Origin: Saprospiraceae bacterium
Lineage (GTDB): Bacteria > Bacteroidota > Bacteroidia > Chitinophagales > Saprospiraceae
Length of the DNA stretch: 52,500 nt
NCBI GenBank assembly: GCA_016710625.1
Contig: JADJVK010000004.1
Coordinates: forward strand, 1-52,500
Reading direction: 5' to 3'
Shown: positions 25,058 to 33,398 of the stretch, piece after piece
Layout of the letters: the number at the start of each line of letters is the position of its first letter
Numbering within the stretch: the stretch's first letter is position 1
Notes under the pieces: model-generated
Databases searched by the model: none
Told to the model about the DNA's origin: nothing
What the model saw: only the letters and a program-made list of their open reading frames with translations
Translations under genes and position numbers: made by a program

Positions 25058-25073
25058 TACGACAAGTGTCGTA
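25058..25073. promoter_or_regulatory. BlaI operator 1 (upstream)
   Basis: A 16-bp perfect palindrome, TACGACAAGTGTCGTA apart from its central AG, matches the known BlaI/MecI operator form TACRACA-n-TGTYGTA. It lies just upstream of the predicted -33 element, 30 bp (about three helical turns) from operator 2. Confidence 0.85.
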
Positions 25074-25079
25074 GTTGAA

Positions 25080-25111
25080 TTTGTATTTACGACACTTGTC
25101 GTATATATTTG
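25080..25111 (+). promoter_or_regulatory. blaI-blaR1 promoter
   Basis: TTTG at 25080-25083, a 20-bp spacer and TATATTTG at 25104-25111 give a full Bacteroidota primary-sigma promoter. Operator 2 fills the spacer, so repressor binding would block RNA polymerase directly. The ATG of blaI follows 18 bp later. Confidence 0.75.
25088..25103. promoter_or_regulatory. BlaI operator 2 (inside the promoter spacer)
   Basis: TACGACACTTGTCGTA differs from operator 1 only in the two central bases. It lies between the -33 and -7 elements of the blaI promoter. Confidence 0.85.
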
Positions 25112-25129
25112 TATAAAAAATAAATAGGG

Positions 25130-25507
25130 ATGAAAAAATACCAGCCAACGGATGCCGAACTAGAAATACTTCAGGTTTTGTGGGAAAAACAGCCAGCAAC
25201 TGTCAGAGAAATTTTTGATAAAGTTGCCCAAAAAAAGGAAGTAGTTTATACGACAGTTTTGAAGCAAATTCAGCGATTGCAGGAGAAAGGAGTGTTGGAA
25301 AGGTTAGAGACCAATGAAGGGCATCAATACCGCTGTTTGTTAGATCAAGTAGATTTTCAACGCAATTGGTTACAGAAAACAGTGGATATGGTTTTTGATG
25401 GCTCTGTCTCCAAAATGGCGATGCATGCTATATCCGAAAAAGCGGATAAATCAGAATTGGAGGCATTGAAGATTTGGATAGAAAATGAATTGAAAAAACA
25501 ACAATAG
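25130..25507 (+). CDS. blaI: BlaI/MecI/CopY family repressor
   Basis: The 125-residue repressor has an N-terminal winged helix (PTDAELEILQVLWEKQPATVREI, then KEVVYTTVLKQIQRLQEKGVLERLE) and a short helical C-terminal dimerisation domain that is the normal cleavage target of BlaR1-type peptidases. It should bind as a dimer to the two TACGACA-TGTCGTA palindromes directly upstream and repress itself and blaR1. The partner peptidase starts 23 bp downstream. No beta-lactamase or mecA-like gene lies in the window, so the regulated stress response is not apparent. The proteins at 24299 and 27553 are outside the operator-controlled unit as far as can be seen. Confidence 0.92.
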   Translation: MKKYQPTDAELEILQVLWEKQPATVREIFDKVAQKKEVVYTTVLKQIQRLQEKGVLERLETNEGHQYRCLLDQVDFQRNWLQKTVDMVFDGSVSKMAMHAISEKADKSELEALKIWIENELKKQQ

Positions 25508-25530
25508 CAATAATCCAAAAATTTAGAATT

Positions 25531-27288
25531 ATGAACTCCTTTTATTTGTCACAAAACATTTTAGAAGCCTTAGGTTTAACGGTTTTATATACTTTATGGA
25601 TATTTTTTATCCTTTATCTCATCCTTATATTTATTGATAAGATGTTGATATTCTTAAATTTAAATATCCATATTCGATATAATGTAAAAATGATTGGGTA
25701 TTTACTTTTCTTTGGTGTGAGTGTGGCAATCTTTTGGAAGCTTTACGACCCTGCACAAAATTTTACTCAAAATCCTTTAGATTATAACCCATTCCAAACA
25801 AATTCTTCACCTACTTTTTCACAGAATCCAATTTCTAATTCGAAAGAAACAAATGATTTTTGGAATAAATATTTCACTAAAGAATATGTTGGAATTATTT
25901 GGATCTGGGGACTTGTAGCAATGGTCCTTCGATTGATATTAATGTACATCCTTACTTCCAGACTGTATTTTGTTGGTCAAGCAGCCCTGCCAAATAAAGA
26001 AGAGTTGAAATGCAAAAATATTCAAAAAATATTGAAAATCAATCAGATAGTTCGATATAGATATTCTAACTTAGTGCATAGCCCCATCACAATTGGATTT
26101 TTCAAACCCTTAATTCTTTTCCCTTTCCAGTTTTTTAATCAATTGGAGGAGCGACAAGCTGAAGCAATCTTGATGCACGAATTGGCACATATCAAACGGC
26201 TGGATTACCTCATCAATCTGCTGCAATCTTTACTAGATGCCCTATTTTTCTACCATCCCATTGCTTGGATGCTAAGTAAGGAAATTAGAAAATTTAGAGA
26301 ATATTGCTGTGATGATATTGCTTTCAATCATGGGATTTCGAAAATGGAATATGCTTATACCCTAACAATACTAAATATTAATTTTCAATCACATCAAAAT
26401 CAATTAGTTATGAATGCTAATCAAAGCTCTTTTAGAGATCGAATCAATTTTGTATTATACAATACAACGCCAAAAAATGCCTTTTCTCCCGTTTTCTTTG
26501 CCCTGGTTTTATTACTGAGCATTGGATTTTTGGGATATTCTAGGACCTTAAATGATATGCCCTTGCAACAAGAAAAAGTAGTGAATCAGCAGAATGAAAT
26601 CCTTAGAAATGAAAAGAAGATAGAATTGAACACCAAAGCTAAAGCCATTAAATCGGAGAAAAAAATGAAACAACCAATTGCAGAAATTGTTATTGGGAAA
26701 ACGGATACAATAGATAGAAATAGTTCAAATAAAATACAGATTCCTTCAGAATACCTTGCATTAACGCCTGTTATTGCTCATGTGGAGAATAAAAATGCTA
26801 CTGCTAGAATTACGAAATTGTCGGATGGACTTTTGGTGGATGAGATTACCAGCTCTGGCTACTATTATTTGAAATTTTTGAATAAGAAGGATGACATAAT
26901 ATATGAAAAATTGCTTTTTGTAAATTACAATTATGATGTAAAATATCTTGACCCAAAACCTATATTTAATGATGAGAATCGAACAGTTTTTACTAAAGAT
27001 GAGTTGTTGAAAAAATTTGAAGTCGGCCTTTCACACAAGGATCCAAGTGCTAACAACCATTGTGAATTGGTGAGTTATAACGTTGTTTTTTTGGCAGTTG
27101 GTAAAGATCCTAGGGAAATATTATTTTCACAAAAAAACAATTTTCAACCCGATTTAAAGAAATATTTGATCAGTACATTATCTGATGGAGCTTCGGTTTT
27201 GATTACTAATATCGTTTGCAAATTTGATAGTGAACTGAATTATAGAAATCTAGGTATGTTATCTTTTAAAGTAAAAGAGGATAAATAA
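25531..27288 (+). CDS. BlaR1-like M56 metallopeptidase with GldM-C-like C-terminal domain
   Basis: The 585-residue protein combines a membrane domain (helices near residues 12-35, 52-70 and 117-140), a cytoplasmic zinc peptidase loop with HELAH (216-220) in ILMHELAHIKRLDYL and CCDDIAF, a last membrane helix (FFALVLLLSIGFLGYS), and a periplasmic part. In classical BlaR1 the periplasmic part is a penicillin-binding sensor. Here it is a linker followed by a beta-rich region that resembles the GldM C-terminal domain and matches the secreted protein at 24299-24982. It probably senses an envelope signal and inactivates BlaI, as in the bla/mec systems; the ligand is unknown. A strong terminator follows the gene. 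Confidence 0.85.
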   Translation: MNSFYLSQNILEALGLTVLYTLWIFFILYLILIFIDKMLIFLNLNIHIRYNVKMIGYLLFFGVSVAIFWKLYDPAQNFTQNPLDYNPFQTNSSPTFSQNPISNSKETNDFWNKYFTKEYVGIIWIWGLVAMVLRLILMYILTSRLYFVGQAALPNKEELKCKNIQKILKINQIVRYRYSNLVHSPITIGFFKPLILFPFQFFNQLEERQAEAILMHELAHIKRLDYLINLLQSLLDALFFYHPIAWMLSKEIRKFREYCCDDIAFNHGISKMEYAYTLTILNINFQSHQNQLVMNANQSSFRDRINFVLYNTTPKNAFSPVFFALVLLLSIGFLGYSRTLNDMPLQQEKVVNQQNEILRNEKKIELNTKAKAIKSEKKMKQPIAEIVIGKTDTIDRNSSNKIQIPSEYLALTPVIAHVENKNATARITKLSDGLLVDEITSSGYYYLKFLNKKDDIIYEKLLFVNYNYDVKYLDPKPIFNDENRTVFTKDELLKKFEVGLSHKDPSANNHCELVSYNVVFLAVGKDPREILFSQKNNFQPDLKKYLISTLSDGASVLITNIVCKFDSELNYRNLGMLSFKVKEDK

Positions 27289-27295
27289 TTGATTT

Positions 27296-27344
27296 AGTGC
27301 TATTTATGTCATGATTTTTTGACATTAAATAGCACTATTTTTTT
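27296..27344 (+). terminator. Intrinsic terminator after blaR1
   Basis: AGTGCTATTT (27296-27305) pairs with AAATAGCACT (27327-27336); inner bases TGTCA and TGACA extend the stem, and a T run follows (27338-27344). It separates blaI-blaR1 from the MORN gene. Confidence 0.85.
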
Positions 27345-27552
27345 AACTAAAACTATCCAAAATCTTTTAAAATATTCCCTCGAAATTTCTTTATTAAAGG
27401 AGTAGAATTTTCATCACAGAATTTCTTTTTTTCTACAAATATTAATTATTTCTTAAAGTTTTGTTTTTAGGCACAAAATATCTTTACTTTACGGTTATAT
27501 CAAAAAAATTAAAATATGACGAATAAGTACATTACAGCTAAAATTATTGAAA

Positions 27553-28467
27553 ATGCAAAACGGAAAGAAAGTAAGAACCCTGCTGAATGTACTATTTGTA
27601 AGTTTGTTTCTAAGCCAGTCGCTTTTTGCTCAGAAATGTATTAGTGGTGATTGCTACGATAGTTATAGCATTTGCGAATATCCAAGTGGTGCTAGATATG
27701 AAGGCAATTTTAAGAATGGGCTAATCAATGGGAAAGGTACTTTGTACTTTAGTAATGGAAATAAATACGTCGGTGATTTCAAAAATCAATATCGTGAAGG
27801 AAATGGTTTTTTAAAATACAGCAATGGCGATGAGTACAAAGGTCAATTCAAAAAAGGTAAGTTGGAAGGGAAAGGCACCTTGCATTATGTGAGTGGAGAT
27901 GTCTATCAAGGGGAGTGGTTCAATAATTTGAGTCATGGTCAAGGAACCTATACCTACAATGATGGGAATAAGTATGAAGGCACTTTCGTAAATGGAAAAA
28001 TGGAGGGCTTCGGTACCATGTTCTACACTGATGGAACAACTTACGTAGGAGAATGGAAAAATAGCAAGAAAAATGGGACTGGAACCCTGACAAAGGCAGA
28101 TGGAAAAAAGTGGGATGGGGAGTGGAGCGATGGAAAATTCGTTTCTGACCAAGTGGTAGAAGTTAAAAAAACTAAAACCAAACCAATGGATAACCAACAG
28201 GTTGGTGAATACACCTATTTGGATGGTTCGAGATGGGTTGGTGGCATGAAAAGTGGCTACCCTGATGGCACAGGTACTTGTTATTATGCAGATGGCGACA
28301 AATATGTGGGCGGATGGAAGGAACATGCACCGCATGGTGATGGGGTGATGTATTACAAAAATGGTAGAGTGGTCGGTGCTGTTTGGGAATATGGCCATTA
28401 TGTAAAAGATTTAGATGCTCCTAGTGAGACCGTAGTGAGCAACGAAATGCGAATAATGTGCCAGTAG
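27553..28467 (+). CDS. Exported MORN-repeat protein
   Basis: From the ATG at 27553 the protein has 304 residues: a signal peptide (VRTLLNVLFVSLFLSQSLFAQ) and about nine MORN repeats of the form YxGxFxNGxxxGxGTxxYxDGxK, for example YVGDFKNQYREGNGFLKYSNG and YEGTFVNGKMEGFGTMFYTDG. MORN repeats form elongated beta-sheets that often serve as scaffolds or bind lipids or proteins. A TTG six bases upstream is also in frame but less likely. The last residues (SNEMRIMCQ) overlap the caspase-like frame by 10 bp. A one-base shift there would join the two into one MORN-caspase protein. Confidence 0.85.
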   Translation: MQNGKKVRTLLNVLFVSLFLSQSLFAQKCISGDCYDSYSICEYPSGARYEGNFKNGLINGKGTLYFSNGNKYVGDFKNQYREGNGFLKYSNGDEYKGQFKKGKLEGKGTLHYVSGDVYQGEWFNNLSHGQGTYTYNDGNKYEGTFVNGKMEGFGTMFYTDGTTYVGEWKNSKKNGTGTLTKADGKKWDGEWSDGKFVSDQVVEVKKTKTKPMDNQQVGEYTYLDGSRWVGGMKSGYPDGTGTCYYADGDKYVGGWKEHAPHGDGVMYYKNGRVVGAVWEYGHYVKDLDAPSETVVSNEMRIMCQ

Positions 28468-29204
28468 TGAGTAAAGGCGTTAAAATATGGGCTTTGGTAG
28501 TCGGCGTTGCAGCATATCCTCATATGCCTCCTTTAAAATTTACGGATGATGATGCCAACCGCTATTTTACTTTTCTGAAGAGCCCAGAAGGCGGTGCTTT
28601 GCCCGACAATCAAATTACTTTATTGATTGACGAGGATGCGACTCACGACAATATATTGGCGAATATGAAAAGCCTGTTTAATAAAGCAGATGAGAATGAT
28701 GTGGTGATGTTTTATTTCTCTGGCCATGGCATTGACGGAGCTTTTGTTCCCTTTGATTTTGATGGATATTACAATCGACTTACCCATGATGAAGTCAAAG
28801 AAGCCTTAGCCGAATCAAAAGCAAAACACAAAGTATGCATTGCAGATGCCTGTCATTCAGGATCTATGTGGGCAGCAAAAGGGTTTACGGTAGCGGAGCA
28901 AAATGCTTTGAACAAATACTACAAGGCATTTGAAAATTCAAAAGGAGGGACTGCCTTATTAATGTCGAGCAGAGGAAGTGAGAATTCTTTGGAAGATCAT
29001 GGATTGAGAGCAGGGATTTTTAGTCATTTTTTAATAAAAGGCATGAAAGGGGCAGCTGATTTCAATTTTGATAGAATCATTTCTATTCAAGAAATATTCA
29101 CTTATACCAATAAAATGGTGCGGGAATACACATTGAACCAGCAACAACCAACCATCAGTGGGTCATTTGACAAAAATATGCCAATTGCTGTTTCTGTAAG
29201 ATAG
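28458..29204 (+). CDS. Caspase-like peptidase (C14 family)
   Basis: The 248-residue domain has the caspase fold with the catalytic dyad: histidine in FYFSGHGIDG (about residue 90) and cysteine in IADACHSGSMW (about residue 132). The first strand is KIWALVVGVAAY, and LLMSSRGSENSLE and GIFSHFLIKGMKG follow as in bacterial metacaspase/orthocaspase-like proteins. The only start is a GTG at 28458, inside the MORN gene. The frame is open back to 28428 (encoding DRSEQRNANN before VPVVSKG), so the caspase may in truth be the C-terminal domain of the MORN protein, exported by its signal peptide. Alone it lacks a signal peptide. The substrate is unknown. Confidence 0.85.
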   Translation: MPVVSKGVKIWALVVGVAAYPHMPPLKFTDDDANRYFTFLKSPEGGALPDNQITLLIDEDATHDNILANMKSLFNKADENDVVMFYFSGHGIDGAFVPFDFDGYYNRLTHDEVKEALAESKAKHKVCIADACHSGSMWAAKGFTVAEQNALNKYYKAFENSKGGTALLMSSRGSENSLEDHGLRAGIFSHFLIKGMKGAADFNFDRIISIQEIFTYTNKMVREYTLNQQQPTISGSFDKNMPIAVSVR

Positions 29205-29223
29205 TATACTAAAAGGCTGAATT

Positions 29224-29987
29224 TTATTTAGCTTTTATTGATTCTCTCGGAGTATATTTTTTATAAATACGAGTAATAATTTCACCAGCTATTTTACCAA
29301 TAGTGTGAATAGTTGGTGAACTTATTCCAAATCCTATCATGCCACCAGGCGGAGGAGTTGTTGAGTAGCCATCAATTAAATAATAATGATTAAGTTTTTC
29401 TTTAAACGATATATTATTATGCGATGAAAGTAAGCCACTTCCTAATTTTATTTTAGAATAATCAGCATCAATTTTAATTGAATAATAATACCCATTTTCA
29501 ATTACAAAATCCTTATTATCAATTGAAATATCCTTTGGTTTATTATATTCAGGGTTGATTACTGTTAAATTTTTTGAATTGGTTCATCTGATAATTTCTG
29601 GTAGAAATTTTGATTTAACTTATAAAAATTAAGTGAAAGTGTGTCAGAATTTTCAATTTTTTTATAATAATTCATACTCACACCATTATAACCCATTTCT
29701 CTAACTTTTTTATGGGCAAGTTCTGATAGCCGAATCAAACCATAAGTATCTTCTTGAAAAGTACTTTTTTTACCAAATATTTTTAATTGTATATAAGTAA
29801 GTACTGTATTTGTGTCATTTTTGATTGTATCACTATCGAAAAAGAAAACTCTATCTGATTTATTAAGTGGGCTATATATGTTTTTATCTGGACGGAAAAT
29901 CACTATTTTCTGAGCAAAAATAGTGATGTAAGAAAAGTAAAAAATGATAAAAAGTAGCTTTTTCATGTTATATGATTTATAATACAA
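29224..29987 (-). pseudogene. Secreted protein of unknown function, frameshifted once
   Basis: The first frame (29987 or, better, the ATG at 29966, MKKLLFIIFYFSYITIFAQ) encodes a signal peptide and about 110 residues, then stops at 29565 after PIQKI. Adding one A to the A6 run (plus-strand T6, 29570-29575) continues the frame as NLTVINPEYNKPKDISIDN... through ENGYYYSIKIDADYSKIKLGSG and STTPPPGGMIGFGISSP to a stop at 29224, about 254 residues in all. The second half contains a Pro/Gly-rich loop. I do not recognise the family. It is convergent with the caspase-like gene. The single homopolymer shift makes an error in the sequence about as likely as true inactivation. Confidence 0.6.
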
Positions 29988-30011
29988 ATGTAATTGTTTT
30001 CGTATTACTCT

Positions 30012-30060
30012 AAAAAAAATCCCCCAAAATTTAGTCGCTTTGGACCAAAAAATGGGGGAT
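30012..30060 (-). terminator. Intrinsic terminator after the SprB-repeat T9SS cargo gene
   Basis: On the minus strand ATCCCCCATTTT pairs with the later AAATTTTGGGGGAT, and a T8 run follows (plus A8 at 30012-30019). It lies about 20 bp after the stop of the 30081-33194 gene. Confidence 0.8.
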
Positions 30061-30080
30061 CAATGGGAAAAGCAGGGGGC

Positions 30081-33000
30081 TTATTCCTTTATTATACTCA
30101 CTTTATAGGTTTCGCTAGTGCTTCCATTGGCTGCTATATTGATAAAATATAACCCACTTGCATAATTGGATACGTCCAGAGTTATTGCTGTGTTAGTATT
30201 GTAATTTTCAATTGATTTATTGGTGATTTTTCTACCATAAATATCAAAAAGATTCAAATCGACTTTACCAATTATTGATTTTTTCAATTGAACATTGATT
30301 TCAGTTGCTGTTGGGTTCGGATATACTTTTTGAATCCATTCATTATCTACACTATCTTCATTTTGTGAGAGTTTTTCAATGGTATTCAAGGCAATATTGG
30401 TGCTGATGGGTGCATTGTAATCAAAATAAATGTCAGCCAGGTTTTCTATTTTTGTCAATGGAGCTAATCCAGCCTTGACCTTTGCTGTGAAAGTGAAAAA
30501 CCCTTTGCTCAACTCCTCATTCCAGCTTTTTGGCATAAGCCGAATGTTGTTAAAGGTGTAAGTCAATAAGCCAGTTTCTGAAAGGGAAATGGTGGACGGA
30601 TTGGAGCTAAATATCGGTTTCAAAGTCGTCCATTCCAAATTTGGATTTAATTGACATTTTACGACCACATTTTGTGCAAAATAATTGCCATAGTTCTGAA
30701 AATGAATCATATACTCCAATGTGGAATCATTTTTTGAGATATATCCATTGTCTGTAAGCCCTTTTGGCGACACTTGGATGAAATTTGGATCAAATGATCC
30801 CACAACATTTTCTCTTAACTGATTCACATTATTCCACGGAGAATTGTCATTCAACCAATTGGTCATTGGAGCAACATAGGCTGTGCTATCTTTGAAATAA
30901 AGTTCCGTACTCAAAGGAATATTCGTCGGAACTGTATAATTAACTTTGAAAACTTGAGATTTTCCTGGCTCTAAATCTGCAATGGTATTGCTAGTATAAT
31001 AACCAGTTTGCTGCAAAGAAAACAAACCGTTTGGCGAAAAATAGGGTACGCCAATCTGATTATCCGTGTAATAAGCACTAATTATGTCGTTTTCTTTAAC
31101 GGTTCCAGCATTCGTAATTACCAAATTTTGAGTATGCCCAAATCCTGGAATGGGCAAATTATCTGACCAAAGAGCGATATGGGTATCATGAATTGGGTTG
31201 ATGATATTTCCGAAATTGACAACTCTTGTACAACCAGCAGCAGCAGTTACTTGCAGAATATTTTTGTTGTTTTGACAATTAGAAAGTGGATACAAACTAT
31301 TGATAGCCTCTGAAATTTCGTAAGTACCATCTGGAACTTTAAAGGAATAATGCCCATTTTCATCTGTATAGGTATAACCAAAACCTTTACAATGGATTTG
31401 TATGTTTTGAATTCCATTTTCCCCACTATCCTTATTACAATTCTCATTCAAATCATGAAAGACCGTTCCTTCAATGGTGCAATAGCAGCTATTTCCATTA
31501 ATATCATATTTTAAATCAGTGTAAGTGTTTGATGTACAGCCATTTGCATCTGTAAGGAATAATTGATAATATCCTGCATTTAATCCACTTATTGATGCAG
31601 TATTTTTCCCATTATTCCAATTGTAAGTATATGGTGCAGTGCCGCCAAATACATTTGCAGTAATGGCTCCATCTTTAGCATAAATACAAGAGGCAGGGAC
31701 GTTTGAAAATCCAACTGTTATTGGTGAACTTTCTTTAACCGTCAATGATTTTTTTACTATACATCCTTTTGCATCCGTAATAGTTACCAAATATTGACCA
31801 GAAGCTAAATTATTGATACTAGAAGTATTTTTTCCATTACTCCAATTATAAGTAATGGGTAATGCTGCTCCACTAATATTGGTGAAAATAGAACCAGTTG
31901 CACTTTTACAGACGGCATCTGATATTGAAGCATCTAAGTAAATATTCGATTCCGGATAAATAACTACGGTTCCTGTCCTTTCACAATTATTAGCATCTGT
32001 AACCACGAATGCATAGGAGCCGGGAGACATATTGGACAACGTTGTACCCGTTTGTTTTGGAGAAGTTTTCCATTCAATATTGTAAGGGGTTTTCCCACCA
32101 GATATACTTAATGTTGCTGAACCTGTTGGACTCGTACAGGAGCTTTGCTTGGTGTTTATGATGGATACCTGAACGGGAGTTAAAGTATTTAAATAGGCAT
32201 AGTTTTCTCCAAAACAACCATCTTTATCAGTTGCTTGAACATAATAATTTCCAGCAACCAAATTTTTAATACTTTGAGTCGTTTCGCCATTGTTCCATTT
32301 ATATGTATAAGGTGCATTACCGCCACTTGGGAAAGCAATAATTGCCCCATCTGCTTCTTTACAATTGGAAGGGGTTATCGTTGATTGAACTGATATTTGT
32401 TTGGATTGTCTGATATTAACTTCATACTTTACTTCAGAACAGCCATTGGCATCTGTAACTGTTATGGGATAATTGCCTGCTATTAGGTTTTGAATAGAAT
32501 TCGAATTAGCTCCATTCGACCATTGATAGGTAAAAGGTTGTTTTCCACCTACTAAGTCTTTTACAGTTGCACTTCCGTTGGTACAATTTGCCATTGTTGT
32601 TTCTACATTGTACGAAAATCCTGAGGGTGCACTGATATAAATATAACTTGAATCTTGTTTGCTTTTGAAATTATCTACAGTACAACCATTTGCATCTGTT
32701 ACGATTACCTCAAATTGACCGTTGCTAAGGTTTATTGGATTCGTCGTTCCCACTTTGGTGAGTACATTATTATCATTTTTGAACCATTCATATGAAAATG
32801 GGGGAGTGCCGCCAATTACTGTAATATTAACGGAACTAGGCTTCGGACAAGTCTCTATTTTTGTATTAAATAAAAGTTTAAAAGGTAAATCAGAATTGAA
32901 ATTACCATAAAAACTTGTTCCTCCAATACTGGTATCAAAGCTAACATAAACTTGTCCGCCAGAATAGTCAATAATACTATCGGAAACCATACCACTAATA

Positions 33001-33194
33001 AAATTATGGGTAACACCTTTACCATTGTAATACCAATACCATTTGTTTGGGAAAGTATTCACACCTTGAACGGTAGCTTTTAGTATTCCATCACCTTTGC
33101 AAGGGGCTTTAACTATAGTAAATGAAATAGATTGGGATTTAAGAGAAACCAAAAATCCAAAAATGGATAGAATTGAAATAAAAATAATCCTCAT
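30081..33194 (-). CDS. SprB-repeat surface protein with T9SS type A sorting domain
   Basis: The 1037-residue cell-surface protein has a signal peptide (MRIIFISILSIFGFLVSLKSQ), a lectin- or Ig-like first domain, and then about six SprB repeats of the type GGxxPYTYxWxNG...(T/S)xxIxxLxAGxYxVxxTDxxGC between residues 120 and 540. A segment with SdrD-B-like features follows (CTIEGTVFHDLNENCNKDSGENG, then YTDENGHYSFKVPDGTYEI), then a DUF11-like region (GSFDPNFIQVSPKG ... EYMIHFQNYG). A T9SS type A C-terminal domain closes it (VYPNPTATEINVQL ... ASGLYFINI ... YKVSIIKE). SprB repeats are found in gliding adhesins. It is exported by the T9SS, whose translocon gene sprA lies about 4 kb downstream. Intact, unlike the cargo gene at 859. 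Confidence 0.9.
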   Translation of the reverse strand: MRIIFISILSIFGFLVSLKSQSISFTIVKAPCKGDGILKATVQGVNTFPNKWYWYYNGKGVTHNFISGMVSDSIIDYSGGQVYVSFDTSIGGTSFYGNFNSDLPFKLLFNTKIETCPKPSSVNITVIGGTPPFSYEWFKNDNNVLTKVGTTNPINLSNGQFEVIVTDANGCTVDNFKSKQDSSYIYISAPSGFSYNVETTMANCTNGSATVKDLVGGKQPFTYQWSNGANSNSIQNLIAGNYPITVTDANGCSEVKYEVNIRQSKQISVQSTITPSNCKEADGAIIAFPSGGNAPYTYKWNNGETTQSIKNLVAGNYYVQATDKDGCFGENYAYLNTLTPVQVSIINTKQSSCTSPTGSATLSISGGKTPYNIEWKTSPKQTGTTLSNMSPGSYAFVVTDANNCERTGTVVIYPESNIYLDASISDAVCKSATGSIFTNISGAALPITYNWSNGKNTSSINNLASGQYLVTITDAKGCIVKKSLTVKESSPITVGFSNVPASCIYAKDGAITANVFGGTAPYTYNWNNGKNTASISGLNAGYYQLFLTDANGCTSNTYTDLKYDINGNSCYCTIEGTVFHDLNENCNKDSGENGIQNIQIHCKGFGYTYTDENGHYSFKVPDGTYEISEAINSLYPLSNCQNNKNILQVTAAAGCTRVVNFGNIINPIHDTHIALWSDNLPIPGFGHTQNLVITNAGTVKENDIISAYYTDNQIGVPYFSPNGLFSLQQTGYYTSNTIADLEPGKSQVFKVNYTVPTNIPLSTELYFKDSTAYVAPMTNWLNDNSPWNNVNQLRENVVGSFDPNFIQVSPKGLTDNGYISKNDSTLEYMIHFQNYGNYFAQNVVVKCQLNPNLEWTTLKPIFSSNPSTISLSETGLLTYTFNNIRLMPKSWNEELSKGFFTFTAKVKAGLAPLTKIENLADIYFDYNAPISTNIALNTIEKLSQNEDSVDNEWIQKVYPNPTATEINVQLKKSIIGKVDLNLFDIYGRKITNKSIENYNTNTAITLDVSNYASGLYFINIAANGSTSETYKVSIIKE

Positions 33195-33337
33195 AATTAT
33201 TAAATTTTCATTTGTGATTAAAGCATTAAAACAAAACTAACTTAAAAAAGGGTAGCTACCATAATTTCAGTAATGTATTTAATATGTGATAGAGATACTT
33301 TGGATCTATAAAGTGTTGTTTGGTTTTGGAAAATTTC

Positions 33338-33370
33338 AAAAAAAAAGAGGCATTCAATAATGAACACCTC
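33338..33370 (-). terminator. Intrinsic terminator after the cohesin-like T9SS cargo gene
   Basis: Minus-strand GAGGTGTTCA pairs with TGAATGCCTC (ten pairs, two G-T) around a TTAT loop and is followed by a T9 run (33346-33338). Confidence 0.8.
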
Positions 33371-33398
33371 TCTTTAAGTATTTATAACATTCAGAATT

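Noticed and set aside
27516..27644. A short frame (MTNKYITAKIIE...) overlapping the start of the MORN gene
   Set aside because: It covers the signal-peptide region in another frame and ends soon after; the MORN start with its signal peptide is clearly the coding frame.
27811..28398. A 195-codon open frame on the minus strand opposite the MORN gene
   Set aside because: It is the mirror of the MORN repeats; its composition (Phe, Ile, His rich) is that of an antisense shadow and it has no recognisable motif.
27516..29204. MORN-caspase pair plus blaI-blaR1 as one defence system
   Set aside because: A strong terminator separates the units (27296-27344), no BlaI operator precedes the MORN gene, and no other defence gene is nearby.
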